NCBI RefSeq assembly: GCF_018271995.1
Contig: NZ_JAGUCO010000003.1
Span: 62,001 to 126,000 of the forward strand
DNA: 64,000 nt
Origin: Carboxylicivirga linearis
GTDB lineage: Bacteria > Bacteroidota > Bacteroidia > Bacteroidales > Marinilabiliaceae
Direction: 5' to 3'
The notes beneath the pieces are model-generated. The model had not been told where the DNA came from. It worked only from the letters and a program-made list of their open reading frames with translations, and searched no databases. Below, piece after piece: positions 44,264 through 53,900 of this stretch. Both the position numbers and the translations under genes were made by a program. Position 1 is the stretch's first letter; every line of letters starts with the position of its first letter.

Positions 44264-45028
44264 TTGATAGATACACATTCACATATATATACCGAAGAGT
44301 TTGATGAGGATAGAAGTGCAGTAGTAAAAAATGCACTTGATAGTGGAGTTAGAAAAATTCTGCTACCTAATGTAGATGCTTCAAGTATTGAAAGATTACA
44401 TCAAACCGAAAAAGAATTTCCAGATGTTTGTATTGCAATGATGGGAGTGCATCCTACTTCGGTAAAGGAAGATTATCAGGCAGAATTAGATATTGTTAAG
44501 CAGTGGCTTGATAATCGCCCCTATATCGCAGTAGGTGAAATTGGTATTGACTTATATTGGGATAAGGCATTCAGAAAAGAACAGATGGAGGTTTTTGAGC
44601 AACAAATTATTTGGGCAAAAGAAAAAGATCTGCCAATAGTTATACATTGTCGTGAAGCTTTTCCTGAAGTGTTTGAAGTAGTGGAGAAGCAACTGGATGA
44701 TAAACTTAGAGGTGTTTTTCATAGTTTCACCGGTTCTGCAGATGATGCTATAAGAATTGAAGAGTATGGTAGTTTCTTGATGGGAATTAATGGAGTAGTT
44801 ACCTTTAAAAATACTCATCTTCGCGAAGCTTTAAAAGATGTATCTATAAATAAGCTGGTTTTGGAAACAGATGCTCCTTATTTAGCGCCTGTTCCATATA
44901 GGGGTAAGAGAAATGAGCCTTCATATATTCAAAAAGTAGCAGGTACATTAAGTGAGGTATATGAAAAACCAATCGATTATATAATCGCCCAAACGAGCGA
45001 AAACGCATCACGCTTATTTACTATTTAG
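44264..45028 (+). CDS. TatD-family metal-dependent hydrolase
   Basis: A 254-residue TIM-barrel hydrolase with the metal-binding HxH at the start (IDTHSHIY), GEIGIDL, PIVIHCREA, GVFHSFTG and ETDAPYLAP, the complete TatD set. These proteins are 3'-5' nucleases or related phosphoesterases. No ATG is available at the conserved N-terminus; the best start is TTG at 44264, which gives MIDTHSHIY. The gene lies 12 bases upstream of ansA, so the two are probably cotranscribed. Confidence 0.92.
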   Translation: MIDTHSHIYTEEFDEDRSAVVKNALDSGVRKILLPNVDASSIERLHQTEKEFPDVCIAMMGVHPTSVKEDYQAELDIVKQWLDNRPYIAVGEIGIDLYWDKAFRKEQMEVFEQQIIWAKEKDLPIVIHCREAFPEVFEVVEKQLDDKLRGVFHSFTGSADDAIRIEEYGSFLMGINGVVTFKNTHLREALKDVSINKLVLETDAPYLAPVPYRGKRNEPSYIQKVAGTLSEVYEKPIDYIIAQTSENASRLFTI

Positions 45029-45040
45029 TGTTGAATTGAT

Positions 45041-46069
45041 ATGGAAGAAAGACAAGTTCTGATAATATATACAGGTGGTACAATTGGTATGGTCATTGAT
45101 CAGGAGACTAATACTTTGGTTCCTTTTGATTTTGAGAAAGTGTCGAAGCAAGTGCCGGAACTGAAAAAATTCGACTTTAATGTAAAGAGTTATTCCTTTG
45201 ATCCACTGGTTGATTCGTCCGATATGCATCCTGATATTTGGATTAAACTGGTTGAGATTATTGAAGAAAACTATACTCTATATGACGGGTTTGTTGTTTT
45301 GCATGGAACCGATACAATGGCCTATACAGCTAGTGCTTTGAGTTTTATGCTCAATAATCTAAAAAAACCTGTGATCCTTACCGGTAGTCAGCTACCGTTG
45401 GGAACGATCAGAACGGATGGTAAAGAAAATTTAATTACAGCATTAGAAATAGCTGCTGCTCAGAAGAACAGACAAGCTTTAGTTCCTGAAGTATGTATTT
45501 ATTTCAACGAAAAACTTTTCAGGGGAAACCGGACGACAAAATACAATGCCGAACATTTTAGGGCGTTTCGTTCTGATAATTATCCGCCGTTAGCAGAAGC
45601 AGGTATACATATAAAGTACAATTATCCTTATATAAGGTATAAAACAATGAACGGAGCTTTTAAAGTTTCGAGAAAAATGGATACGAATGTTGCCTTACTC
45701 AGAATTTTTCCGGGTATCAATAAGGAAGTTGTTAAAGCTGTTTTAAGTGTGAAAGGCCTGCGTGCAGTGGTGCTTGAGACGTACGGATCCGGAAATGCAC
45801 CAACTCAGAAATGGTTCTTAAAAGAGGTAGAAGATGCCCTGGCTCGCGGACTTATAATTGTTAATGTTACACAATGTCTGGCAGGAAGTGTTGAAATGTG
45901 GCGCTACGAAACGGGTGTTCATCTTCTTGAAATGGGTGTGGTAAGTGGCCATGATATGACTACAGAAACAGCTATTACAAAATTAATGTATCTCTTGGCT
46001 AACACGAATTCTGTGGAGGAGGTTAAAAACAATCTTAATAAATCTTTACAAGGCGAAATATATATATAG
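45041..46069 (+). CDS. ansA: L-asparaginase, type I
   Basis: A 342-residue cytoplasmic enzyme that hydrolyses asparagine to aspartate and ammonia. The first catalytic Thr is in IIYTGGTIGM (residues 8-17), the second in VLHGTDTMAYTASAL, with LTGSQLPLGTIRTDGKEN next. There is no signal peptide, which fits type I. It follows tatD by 12 bases. Together with the two glutamate dehydrogenases it points to amino-acid nitrogen metabolism in this region. Confidence 0.93.
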   Translation: MEERQVLIIYTGGTIGMVIDQETNTLVPFDFEKVSKQVPELKKFDFNVKSYSFDPLVDSSDMHPDIWIKLVEIIEENYTLYDGFVVLHGTDTMAYTASALSFMLNNLKKPVILTGSQLPLGTIRTDGKENLITALEIAAAQKNRQALVPEVCIYFNEKLFRGNRTTKYNAEHFRAFRSDNYPPLAEAGIHIKYNYPYIRYKTMNGAFKVSRKMDTNVALLRIFPGINKEVVKAVLSVKGLRAVVLETYGSGNAPTQKWFLKEVEDALARGLIIVNVTQCLAGSVEMWRYETGVHLLEMGVVSGHDMTTETAITKLMYLLANTNSVEEVKNNLNKSLQGEIYI

Positions 46070-46073
46070 AAAG

Positions 46074-46102
46074 TTTGTATTTGGCATTTTTTTTGTATTT
46101 TG
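46074..46102 (+). promoter_or_regulatory. Promoter candidate of the exbB operon
   Basis: TTTG (46074-46077), an 18-base spacer and TATTTTG (46096-46102) approximate the Bacteroidota promoter consensus, leaving a leader of about 120 bases before exbB. The same TATTTTG variant occurs upstream of the GH2 gene. Confidence 0.4.
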
Positions 46103-46228
46103 CATGCCTGAAAAATTAAAGGATTTTTATCTTCTGAATGTCTAAAAAGTTTAAGGCGTGGGGGATAAACAGTAAGAATTATTTGAAGTATTAACAAAAC
46201 TGATACGAATCAAAATTTTTAGCAGACT

Positions 46229-47047
46229 ATGAAAAAGCTATTTGCGTTTTTAGCAGTATTTGGAATGCTGAGTCTAGGTATGAATACCGTATATGCTCAG
46301 GACGAGGAAAATGTAGCAGACGAAGCTACTACAGAGCAGGTAACTGAAGAATCAGCAGTTAGTGAAGAACCAGCAGCTATGGTTGACGATGAAACGCCAG
46401 CTGAAGCTCCAAAAGGTATTCACAAACAGATTAAAGCAAAATTCATCGAAGGTGGTGCTATCTTTATGAGTTTTGTATTGTTAGCCTTAATTTTCGGTTT
46501 AGCAATCTGTATTGAGAGAATTATTTATTTGAATCTAGCTTCTACTAACACTAAGAAGTTGCTTCAAAACATTGAGAATGCATTGAATGACGGTGGTGTT
46601 GAAGCTGCTAAAGAAGTATGCCGTAACACTAGAGGTCCAGTTGCTTCTATTTTCTACCAAGGTCTTGACCGTTTCGATGAAGGTATCGAAGTTGTTGAGA
46701 AGTCGGTTATTTCTTATGGATCAGTTCAAATGGGTCTTTTAGAAAAAGGTTTAACCTGGATTTCATTATTTATCTCATTAGCACCTATGCTTGGGTTTAT
46801 GGGTACTGTAATCGGTATGATCGAAGCTTTCGATAATATTCAGGCTATGGGTACTATCTCTGCATCAGCTGTAGCAGGTGGTATTAAAGTGGCGTTGATT
46901 ACTACTGTATCTGGTTTGATCGTAGCTATCATCCTTCAGGTATTTTACAACTACATCGTATCTAAAATCGATGGTATTGTAAATACAATGGAAGATGCTT
47001 CTATCTCTCTACTAGATATTTTGGTAAAATTCAACATGAAAAAATAA
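46229..47047 (+). CDS. exbB: ExbB/TolQ-family proton channel subunit
   Basis: A 272-residue inner-membrane protein. An N-terminal signal-like helix ends at VYAQ (about 23), then an acidic linker rich in Glu (24-65), a helix at about 72-97, and the paired channel helices at about 185-205 (LFISLAPMLGFMGTVIGMI) and 220-245 (GGIKVALITTVSGLIVAIIL). It forms a proton-driven motor with ExbD proteins to energise TonB-dependent uptake. The acidic extra N-terminus is typical of Bacteroidota members. First gene of a four-gene operon. Confidence 0.92.
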   Translation: MKKLFAFLAVFGMLSLGMNTVYAQDEENVADEATTEQVTEESAVSEEPAAMVDDETPAEAPKGIHKQIKAKFIEGGAIFMSFVLLALIFGLAICIERIIYLNLASTNTKKLLQNIENALNDGGVEAAKEVCRNTRGPVASIFYQGLDRFDEGIEVVEKSVISYGSVQMGLLEKGLTWISLFISLAPMLGFMGTVIGMIEAFDNIQAMGTISASAVAGGIKVALITTVSGLIVAIILQVFYNYIVSKIDGIVNTMEDASISLLDILVKFNMKK

Positions 47048-47056
47048 TCTGTCATT

Positions 47057-47503
47057 ATGACTAAGCTTTCAAAAATATTAAATATCGTATTATACCTGAT
47101 ATTAGCAATAACAATGGTATTTGCAGGTATGTTCTTCTTCGGAGGTGAAGTAGAAGGTGCCACTTATCACACACCATTGTATACAGGATCATTCCTAAAC
47201 TGGGGTATCTTGTTAGTGTTTATAACAGGTGGTTTAACTTTGTTAGCGGAGATTTTCAATTTGATTTTGCATCCTAAGAATGCTGTGCGTACATTTATCT
47301 CAATAGGTTTACTATTGATTGTTACACTTATTTCTTATGCATTAGCAGATACAACACCGCTTAACTTAGTTGGTTATCAAGGTCCTGATAATGTACCTAG
47401 CATGTTAGCATTAGCTGGTACTTTCTTATATGGAATGTACATTCTGTTTGGAGTAGCAATTATTGCTATTGTTTATGCAGAATTATCTCGATTGTTTAAA
47501 TAA
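47057..47503 (+). CDS. Four-helix membrane protein of the ExbB/ExbD operon
   Basis: A 148-residue protein with hydrophobic segments at about 8-28, 48-70, 78-97 and 118-143. It is not ExbB or ExbD and has no named domain that I recognise. It lies between exbB (9-base gap) and the first exbD (48-base gap), so it is probably part of the same transport complex or its assembly. A homologue at this position is frequent in Bacteroidota (from memory). Confidence 0.7.
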   Translation: MTKLSKILNIVLYLILAITMVFAGMFFFGGEVEGATYHTPLYTGSFLNWGILLVFITGGLTLLAEIFNLILHPKNAVRTFISIGLLLIVTLISYALADTTPLNLVGYQGPDNVPSMLALAGTFLYGMYILFGVAIIAIVYAELSRLFK

Positions 47504-47551
47504 TTGTCCCTGCTTGACGTAAGTCAAGGGACCATAAAAGTATAATCGTTT

Positions 47552-48127
47552 ATGGGAAAAAGAGAAGTACAGGAAGTAAATGCAGGGTCAATGGCGGATA
47601 TCGCCTTCTTATTATTGATCTTCTTCCTGGTTACCACTACCATGGACTCTGATACAGGTTTGGCTCGATTGCTTCCTCCTATGCAGGAAGATCAGCCAGA
47701 TGATACACCGCCAATTAAAGAGCGTAATGTATTTACTGTATTGGTTAATAGCAACAATCAGTTGTTGGTAGAAGGTAAACCAATGGAAATGGGAGAGTTG
47801 ACTGAAGCTACAAAGGAGTTTATGGTGAACCCTGAGGATAAAGCTGATTTACCAGAAAAGAAAGAACAAGAAGTTCCTTTCTTCGGAATACAACGTATCT
47901 CTAAAGGAGTAATTTCGTTGCAAACCGATAATGGTACGGAATATCAGACTTATTTGATGGTTCAGAACGAACTTCAGCGTGCTATTAATGAACTAAGAGA
48001 GGATCTGGCCAAAAGAAAATTTGGTAAGGAATACGAAAAATTGGAAAAAGAAGAGCAAGATGCTATTCGTACCATTGTTCCACAAAAGATTTCTGAGGCA
48101 GAACCTAAAAATATAGGAGGTAACTAG
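47552..48127 (+). CDS. exbD: ExbD-family biopolymer transport protein, first copy
   Basis: A 191-residue protein with one membrane helix near the N-terminus (SMADIAFLLLIFFLVTTTMD). D16 is the conserved proton-path aspartate. The periplasmic domain is longer than usual, with a Lys/Glu-rich tail near the end. Two ExbD paralogues follow one ExbB, a common layout in this phylum, suggesting a heteromeric motor. Confidence 0.9.
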   Translation: MGKREVQEVNAGSMADIAFLLLIFFLVTTTMDSDTGLARLLPPMQEDQPDDTPPIKERNVFTVLVNSNNQLLVEGKPMEMGELTEATKEFMVNPEDKADLPEKKEQEVPFFGIQRISKGVISLQTDNGTEYQTYLMVQNELQRAINELREDLAKRKFGKEYEKLEKEEQDAIRTIVPQKISEAEPKNIGGN

Positions 48128-48128
48128 T

Positions 48129-48602
48129 ATGGCTAAATTCAGAAAAAAGAAGAGTGGAGGCCAGACTGCTATTAACACAGCCTCCTTGCCTGATATCGTT
48201 TTTATGTTGCTTTTCTTCTTTATGGTATCTACTACTATGAAGGAGGTAGATTTAAAGGTTGAAGTTCGACCTGCAGAAGCAACTGAATTATCGAAATTAG
48301 AGAAAAAAGAATTGGTAACATTCATTTATGTTGGTGTACCGGCAAAAAGTTACCAAGGATTATACGGAAGTGAGCCTCGTTTGCAGTTGAATGATCAATT
48401 TGCAACGGTTGGTGACATTCAGAGTTATATTGCTCAATCTCGAGATGCAATGCGTGAAAGTGAGCAAGCTAAGATGATTACATCTATCAAAGCTGATAAA
48501 GAATGTCCTATGGGTATTATCACTGAAGTAAAACAAGCTTTACGTAAGGCCGCAGCGTTAAAAATTAACTACTCAGCCAACGAAAAAGCAGAAGTGAGAT
48601 AA
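48129..48602 (+). CDS. exbD: ExbD-family biopolymer transport protein, second copy
   Basis: A 157-residue paralogue of the preceding gene, starting one base after its stop codon. The helix reads LPDIVFMLLFFFMVSTTM with D22 as the conserved aspartate, followed by a periplasmic domain ending SYSANEKAEVR-like. It begins with a basic stretch (KFRKKKSGG). No TonB gene follows; a strong terminator ends the operon. Confidence 0.9.
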   Translation: MAKFRKKKSGGQTAINTASLPDIVFMLLFFFMVSTTMKEVDLKVEVRPAEATELSKLEKKELVTFIYVGVPAKSYQGLYGSEPRLQLNDQFATVGDIQSYIAQSRDAMRESEQAKMITSIKADKECPMGIITEVKQALRKAAALKINYSANEKAEVR

Positions 48603-48622
48603 TTGAATATTCAATTATATAT

Positions 48623-48652
48623 AAAAAAGGGAGCCTGATGGTTCCCTTTTTT
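48623..48652. terminator. Intrinsic terminator of the exbB-exbD operon
   Basis: AAAAAAGGGAGCC (48623-48635) pairs with GGTTCCCTTTTTT (48640-48652) around a TGAT loop with one G-T pair. The T run follows in the stem itself. It overlaps the stop codon of the convergent lipoprotein gene and can serve both directions. Confidence 0.85.
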
Positions 48653-49172
48653 ATTGATTAAAGTTTTGTTCCCAGTATGGTTTGAATCGATCTATAATAA
48701 AATGCCTCCAGACACTTTTTATTAAATCAGGCCACTCCTCTTCGAACTCTCCAGAACCATGAACCTGCACTTCTAGAAGGGTAGAATCTTGTTCCATTGT
48801 AAGATTATAAGTTGTTACTAAGGTTAAGGCATGACCTGCCAAACCTAAAGGTCCTTCCATGCGAAGTAATTTGCCTCTTTGAGCTCCGGTAACAACTGCA
48901 TGGCGAATTCCATCACCTGACTCATCAAATATCTCGTAGAATCCACCTCCTGGTTTTGCTTCAATGTATAATTTTAATGGTTTGTCACTAAATGTATGAT
49001 CCCACCATGGACTAATATCTCCGGTTAAATGATCATAAATCTCAACGGGTGAGCCTTTCAGTATTGCAGAAATTTCGAACTGAAAGTGTTGTGAAGTTGA
49101 TTCTATCTCTTTTTTAGATTGATTACATGATAATATTAATAGGAGTATTGATATTATAAATATGTGTCTCAT
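48651..49172 (-). CDS. SRPBCC-type lipoprotein
   Basis: About 173 residues from the ATG at 49172 (MRHIFIISILLLILSCNQ), which gives a lipoprotein signal with the lipobox LILSC. The mature part carries IYDHLTGDISPWWDHTF, GGGFYEIFDESGDG and WRHFIIDRFKPYW, the pattern of activator-of-Hsp90-like SRPBCC proteins. A membrane-anchored SRPBCC domain is less usual than a cytoplasmic one. Function is unknown. Confidence 0.72.
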   Translation of the reverse strand: MRHIFIISILLLILSCNQSKKEIESTSQHFQFEISAILKGSPVEIYDHLTGDISPWWDHTFSDKPLKLYIEAKPGGGFYEIFDESGDGIRHAVVTGAQRGKLLRMEGPLGLAGHALTLVTTYNLTMEQDSTLLEVQVHGSGEFEEEWPDLIKSVWRHFIIDRFKPYWEQNFNQ

Positions 49173-49198
49173 AATTTTGGGGTATTTATAAAATAAAA

Positions 49199-49231
49199 AC
49201 ACCTGATAAAAGTGGATTGTTTATCAGGTGT
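49199..49231 (-). terminator. Intrinsic terminator of the second glutamate dehydrogenase gene
   Basis: ACACCTGATAAA (49199-49210) pairs perfectly with TTTATCAGGTGT (49220-49231). On the minus strand it is followed by TTTTTATTT. It lies 23 bases after the stop codon. Confidence 0.85.
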
Positions 49232-49254
49232 TCATGTTAAAACTCTCTATTGGC

Positions 49255-50607
49255 TTATACTGCACCTTGTGATAACATAGCATCGGCAACCTTAACAAAA
49301 CCACCGATGTTAGCCCCATCTACATAATTGATGAAACCACTGTCTTTTTTTCCATATTCACTGCAAGTGTGATGTATATTTTGCATTATTATCTGAAGAC
49401 GGTTATCTACTTCTTCGCGAGTCCAGTTTAATCGCATACTGTTTTGTGTCATTTCAAGCCCGGAAACTGCTACGCCACCAGCATTGGCTGCTTTACCCGG
49501 GCCAAACAATATTCCCTTTTCAATAAAGGTATGTATTGCCTCCGGAGTAGAAGGCATATTGGCGCCCTCTGAAACACAGTAACAACCGTTTTGAACTAGA
49601 GTGATGGCTTCAATTTCGTTAATTTCGTTTTGGGTTGCACTTGGTAATGCTATTTCTCCTTTTTCTTTCCAGGGACGTTCATTCTCAACGTATTTCACTC
49701 CAAACTTTTCTGCGTATTCTTTAATGCGACCCCGTTTTACATTTTTCAAGTACATAACATACTTTAACTTGTCGCCGTCAATACCATCAGGGTCAAAAAT
49801 ATATCCATTCGAATCGGATAAAGTAACCACTTTACCTCCCAGGTCATTTACTTTCTCAACAGAGAATTGAGCAACATTTCCAGAACCGGAGATGAGCACT
49901 GTTTTGTTCTTGAAAGTCTCGTTGCGGGTTTTGAGCATTTCCTGAGCAAAATAAACGTTGCCGTAACCGGTAGCTTCTGGCCGGATTAAGCTTCCACCAT
50001 AATTAAGGCCTTTACCTGTTAAAACACCTGTAAATTCATTCTTAATACGTTTGAATTGCCCGTAGAGGAAACCAATTTCCCGACCACCGACGCCAATGTC
50101 ACCTGCAGGTACATCAGTATTCGGACCAATATGACGGTATAATTCTGTCATAAAACTTTGGCAAAATCTCATTACTTCGTTATCCGATTTTCCTTTCGGA
50201 TCAAAATCACTGCCTCCTTTACCACCTCCCATGGGTAGTGTAGTCAAACTGTTTTTAAATACTTGTTCAAAGGCAAGAAATTTAAGAATACCTAAGTTTA
50301 CCGTTGGGTGAAAACGTAATCCTCCTTTATAAGGACCTATGGCGCTATTCATTTCAATACGATACCCACGATTTACACACATCTCTCCTTTGTCGTTAAT
50401 CCAGGGAACTCTGAACATGATAATGCGTTCAGGTTCAACTATCCGTTCCAAAATTCGCGCATGTTTGTACTTGGGATTTTCATCGAGAAACTCATCTAAA
50501 GATTCTACTACCTCATGTACTGCCTGATGAAATTCAGGTTCTGCTGGGTTTTTAGCTTTTAATTCAGCCATAAAGGCATTAATGCCTAATGATGAAGTGT
50601 GTGACAT
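49255..50607 (-). CDS. gdhA: Glutamate dehydrogenase, probable NADP type
   Basis: A 450-residue paralogue of the enzyme at 42758-44098, clearly similar along its length (LPMGGGKGGSDFDPKGK, PAGDIGVGGREIGF). The coenzyme domain reads ISGSGNVAQFSVEKV and TLSDSNGYIFDPDGI. The Ser-Asp-Ser loop is the one found in NADP-specific enzymes such as E. coli GdhA, where it contacts the 2'-phosphate. I therefore infer an anabolic, ammonia-assimilating enzyme. A CAAAAATA at 50727-50734 reads TATTTTTG on its strand, a -7 box candidate about 120 bases upstream. Confidence 0.93.
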   Translation of the reverse strand: MSHTSSLGINAFMAELKAKNPAEPEFHQAVHEVVESLDEFLDENPKYKHARILERIVEPERIIMFRVPWINDKGEMCVNRGYRIEMNSAIGPYKGGLRFHPTVNLGILKFLAFEQVFKNSLTTLPMGGGKGGSDFDPKGKSDNEVMRFCQSFMTELYRHIGPNTDVPAGDIGVGGREIGFLYGQFKRIKNEFTGVLTGKGLNYGGSLIRPEATGYGNVYFAQEMLKTRNETFKNKTVLISGSGNVAQFSVEKVNDLGGKVVTLSDSNGYIFDPDGIDGDKLKYVMYLKNVKRGRIKEYAEKFGVKYVENERPWKEKGEIALPSATQNEINEIEAITLVQNGCYCVSEGANMPSTPEAIHTFIEKGILFGPGKAANAGGVAVSGLEMTQNSMRLNWTREEVDNRLQIIMQNIHHTCSEYGKKDSGFINYVDGANIGGFVKVADAMLSQGAV

Positions 50608-50930
50608 ACTTGTTGCTTTTAAAGGGTTGTTAATTGAGTTTTATAGGTTTTATTACCGTTTCTATTTGTATCCCATCCCCCTGTTGATTATCAATCGTCA
50701 CTAATCTTAATCAAAACAAAAAGTTACAAAAATATTTAACTATAATCCATTTGTAAGTGAAGAATATCACAATTCGAGTAATCGCATTGACAGTATACAG
50801 AAGCATTGATTTCTGTTCTAATCCGAGTAACGTTAGATCTTTTAATCAAGATAACAAGGTGCAAGTAATGAAGTGTTTATGCATAATAGTTCATTGGAAT
50901 TCGTATCTTATACTAGTTAAACAATAGATC
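50608..50930. other. Divergent intergenic region between gdhA and the receiver/ATP-grasp gene
   Basis: This 323-base gap holds TATTTTTG on the minus strand (50734-50727), an exact -7 box match for gdhA without a clear -33 box. On the plus strand I see no consensus promoter for the large gene. There is no ORF or repeat. Confidence 0.45.
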
Positions 50931-53900
50931 ATGCAACGTAATTGGCCTCAACTAAATCATTTTCATTCAGTGCCGGGTGATAAAAGTTCAGGAAAGGTTC
51001 TTGAAACAATTAATGCCCTTTGGGAAGTGTTATTGTTGGAAAATCCTATTGATGAGACATTAGAGGAATTGATAAGGATACTGCCAAAAGGATTGGATAA
51101 ACCGGATTTAGTTGGTATTAGAGTATTCTATAAGAAATGTATAGCAAAAACAGATCATTTTGAAGAAACGGAATGGGGGCTTACAGAGCGTTTTACAACC
51201 ATTGACGGTGAGAAAGGGGCAATTGATTTGTTTTATTTAAAGGAACAGCAAGAACAGGATGAAGGTCCTTTTTTGCGCTCAGAACGCCTGTTAATTAATC
51301 AGGCAGCCCGTATGCTAACCAACTATATTAATACCATTGTTGCGGAACGCAATCATACCGAATCGTTGGAGCGTTTAAAAGAGTTATCAACCATTAACCA
51401 GACAACCCGGATCATAAATCAGGGAAAATCTATTGATGATGTGCTACAGCAGATCGCCTTTATTCTCCCTTCTGGCTGGCAATATCCCGAATTTGCAGTA
51501 GCTCGTATAATATATGGAGATAAAGATTATGTGAGCGAGTATTTTGTAGAAACAGAATGGGTGCAGACTCAACGCTTTAAAACAACAGATAATACAGCGG
51601 GTTCAATCGATGTTTTTTATACCAGAGATTTTACTTTTTACTCAGGCGATCCATTCTTAAGTGAGGAAAGAGATTTGTTAATTAACCTGGCGCGATTAAT
51701 AACCGATTTTATAAATAGCCTTATTGCACAAAAGGAGAAGCAGGCTCGTCAGGAAAGGGTAAAAGAATTAAAAACCATCAACGAAACTTCTCGCATAATA
51801 AGTTTACAAATGCCAATAGATTATACCCTCAGTCATATTGTTGAGTATATTCCGGCAGGCATGCAACATCCCGAATATTCGGTAGCTCGCATCGTATTTA
51901 ACGGCGAGGAGTATCTAAGCTCTGGTTTTGTTGAATCACCTTGGCTTCTGCGCTATTCGTTTGAAACAATTAATGGTAAAAAAGGACTGATTGAGATTTT
52001 TTACTTATTAGAATTGGCCAAGACACAGGAGGAGCTTTTTTTGAACGAAGAAAATGACCTGATATCAAACCTTGGTAATTTGATTGTTGGCTACCTCAAT
52101 AGTTTAGAAGCCCGTAATTTAATGGATAAAATCCGTCGTCCTTATACCCATATTAAATCGTCGGATAAAAAACAGGAGAAGAAATCATCTTCAGTAAAGA
52201 AAAGTAAGCATCTGTTGCAGAATTTCATGCATAAAAATAATGCTGCCCGTGATATCTACCATGACCTTATGCCTTTTAGAGTGAAGGAAATTTTGCTGGT
52301 TGCCAATTTATACGATGCTTATGCCATCGAAAATGAAGGAAGATTTTCGGAACAGATAATGGGTAGTTTTTATCAGTTGCACTTGTCATCACTGCCTCGT
52401 GTAACGGGGGTTACAACCTTTGAAGAAGCCATTGAAAAACTCAATGAGAAGCACTTTGATTTAATAATTGTAATGGTAGGGGTGGAGAAAAAATCACCCG
52501 TCAACTTAAGTAAAATGGTGAAGAAAGAGTTTCCTTATATTCCCATTTTTATGTTGCTCAATAACGATACGGATATTCCATACTTTCAAGCCCGTCAGCG
52601 AGAGTTAGGAGTGTTGGATGAAATATTTGTTTGGAACGGTGATTCTAAAATGTTTTCATCGATGGTTTATCATTTGGAAGATAAAGTGAATGTTGAAAAT
52701 GATACAGAGATTGGTCTGGCCAGAGTTATTTTGCTGGTGGAAGACAGCGTTCGTTATTACTCAAAGTATCTTCCATTGTTATATGCCAGTGTGTTAGAGC
52801 AAACGCATCGGTTGATTGATGATGTACAAGGTGATGAATTATATGCCGTGCTTCGGTTGAAGGCTCGTCCCAAAGTGCTACTTGCCACCAATTACGATGA
52901 AGCATTAACCATTTTTGAAAAATATAAAGATTATCTGTTGTGTTTGATTTCGGATGTTGAGTTCTCTCACAATGGAATAATGGATCCTAATGCAGGATTC
53001 GAACTGGTTAATTATGCCAAAGAGCAGATAAAAGATCTACCGGTTATTTTGCAAAGTTCTAAAATAGAGTATTCGCAAGATGCTTACGAACTTAAAACGG
53101 TTTTTATAAATAAGTATAGCGAAAGCCTGATGCAGGATATTAAAACCTTTATCAGTCACTATCTCGGGTTTGGGAATTTTGTATACAAGGATGCGAAAGG
53201 GAAGAACATTGCCCTGGCACGCAACCTGAAAGAATTTGAGCATCATTTACGAAAAGTACCCATTGAGTCGGTTGAATATCATGCCCGTAAGAATCACTTT
53301 TCGCTTTGGCTTATGGCACGAGGCGAGTTTAAGATTGCAAAAATGATAGCGCCCTACCGGTTGAGTGATTTTGAAAATGCGGAAAGTGTTCGAGCTTATT
53401 TATTAGATATTATTCAGTCGCAGCGAGAAGAGAAGAGTCAAGGGAAAGTGATTGATTTTGATGAAGTTGACGTTTTGGATGATAGTAATATAGTCAGCAT
53501 GTCCGGTGGATCGTTAGGTGGCAAAGGCAGAGGTTTGTCCTTTATAAATACCTTATTATATAATTTTGATTTTGAGGCTCATGTATCGGGAATAAATATT
53601 CGGACACCACGAACAACTGTTATCGGCACTGATGAATTTGAGTTGTTTATGGAGCGGAATAATTTTCACGAACTGATATTTCGAGAACTTAATTATCAGC
53701 AAATTAAAAATATTTTTCTTGAAGGTGACTTATCTGAAAATCTAATAGTTCGTTTAAAACGTTTACTCACTATTTTCTCAACTCCCATTGCTGTTCGATC
53801 ATCAGGTTTATTGGAAGATAGTCAAAAACAGCCTTTTGCCGGTGTGTTCGAGACCTATCTTTTACCCAATAATCATCCTGATGAAGATGAGCGTTTGGAG

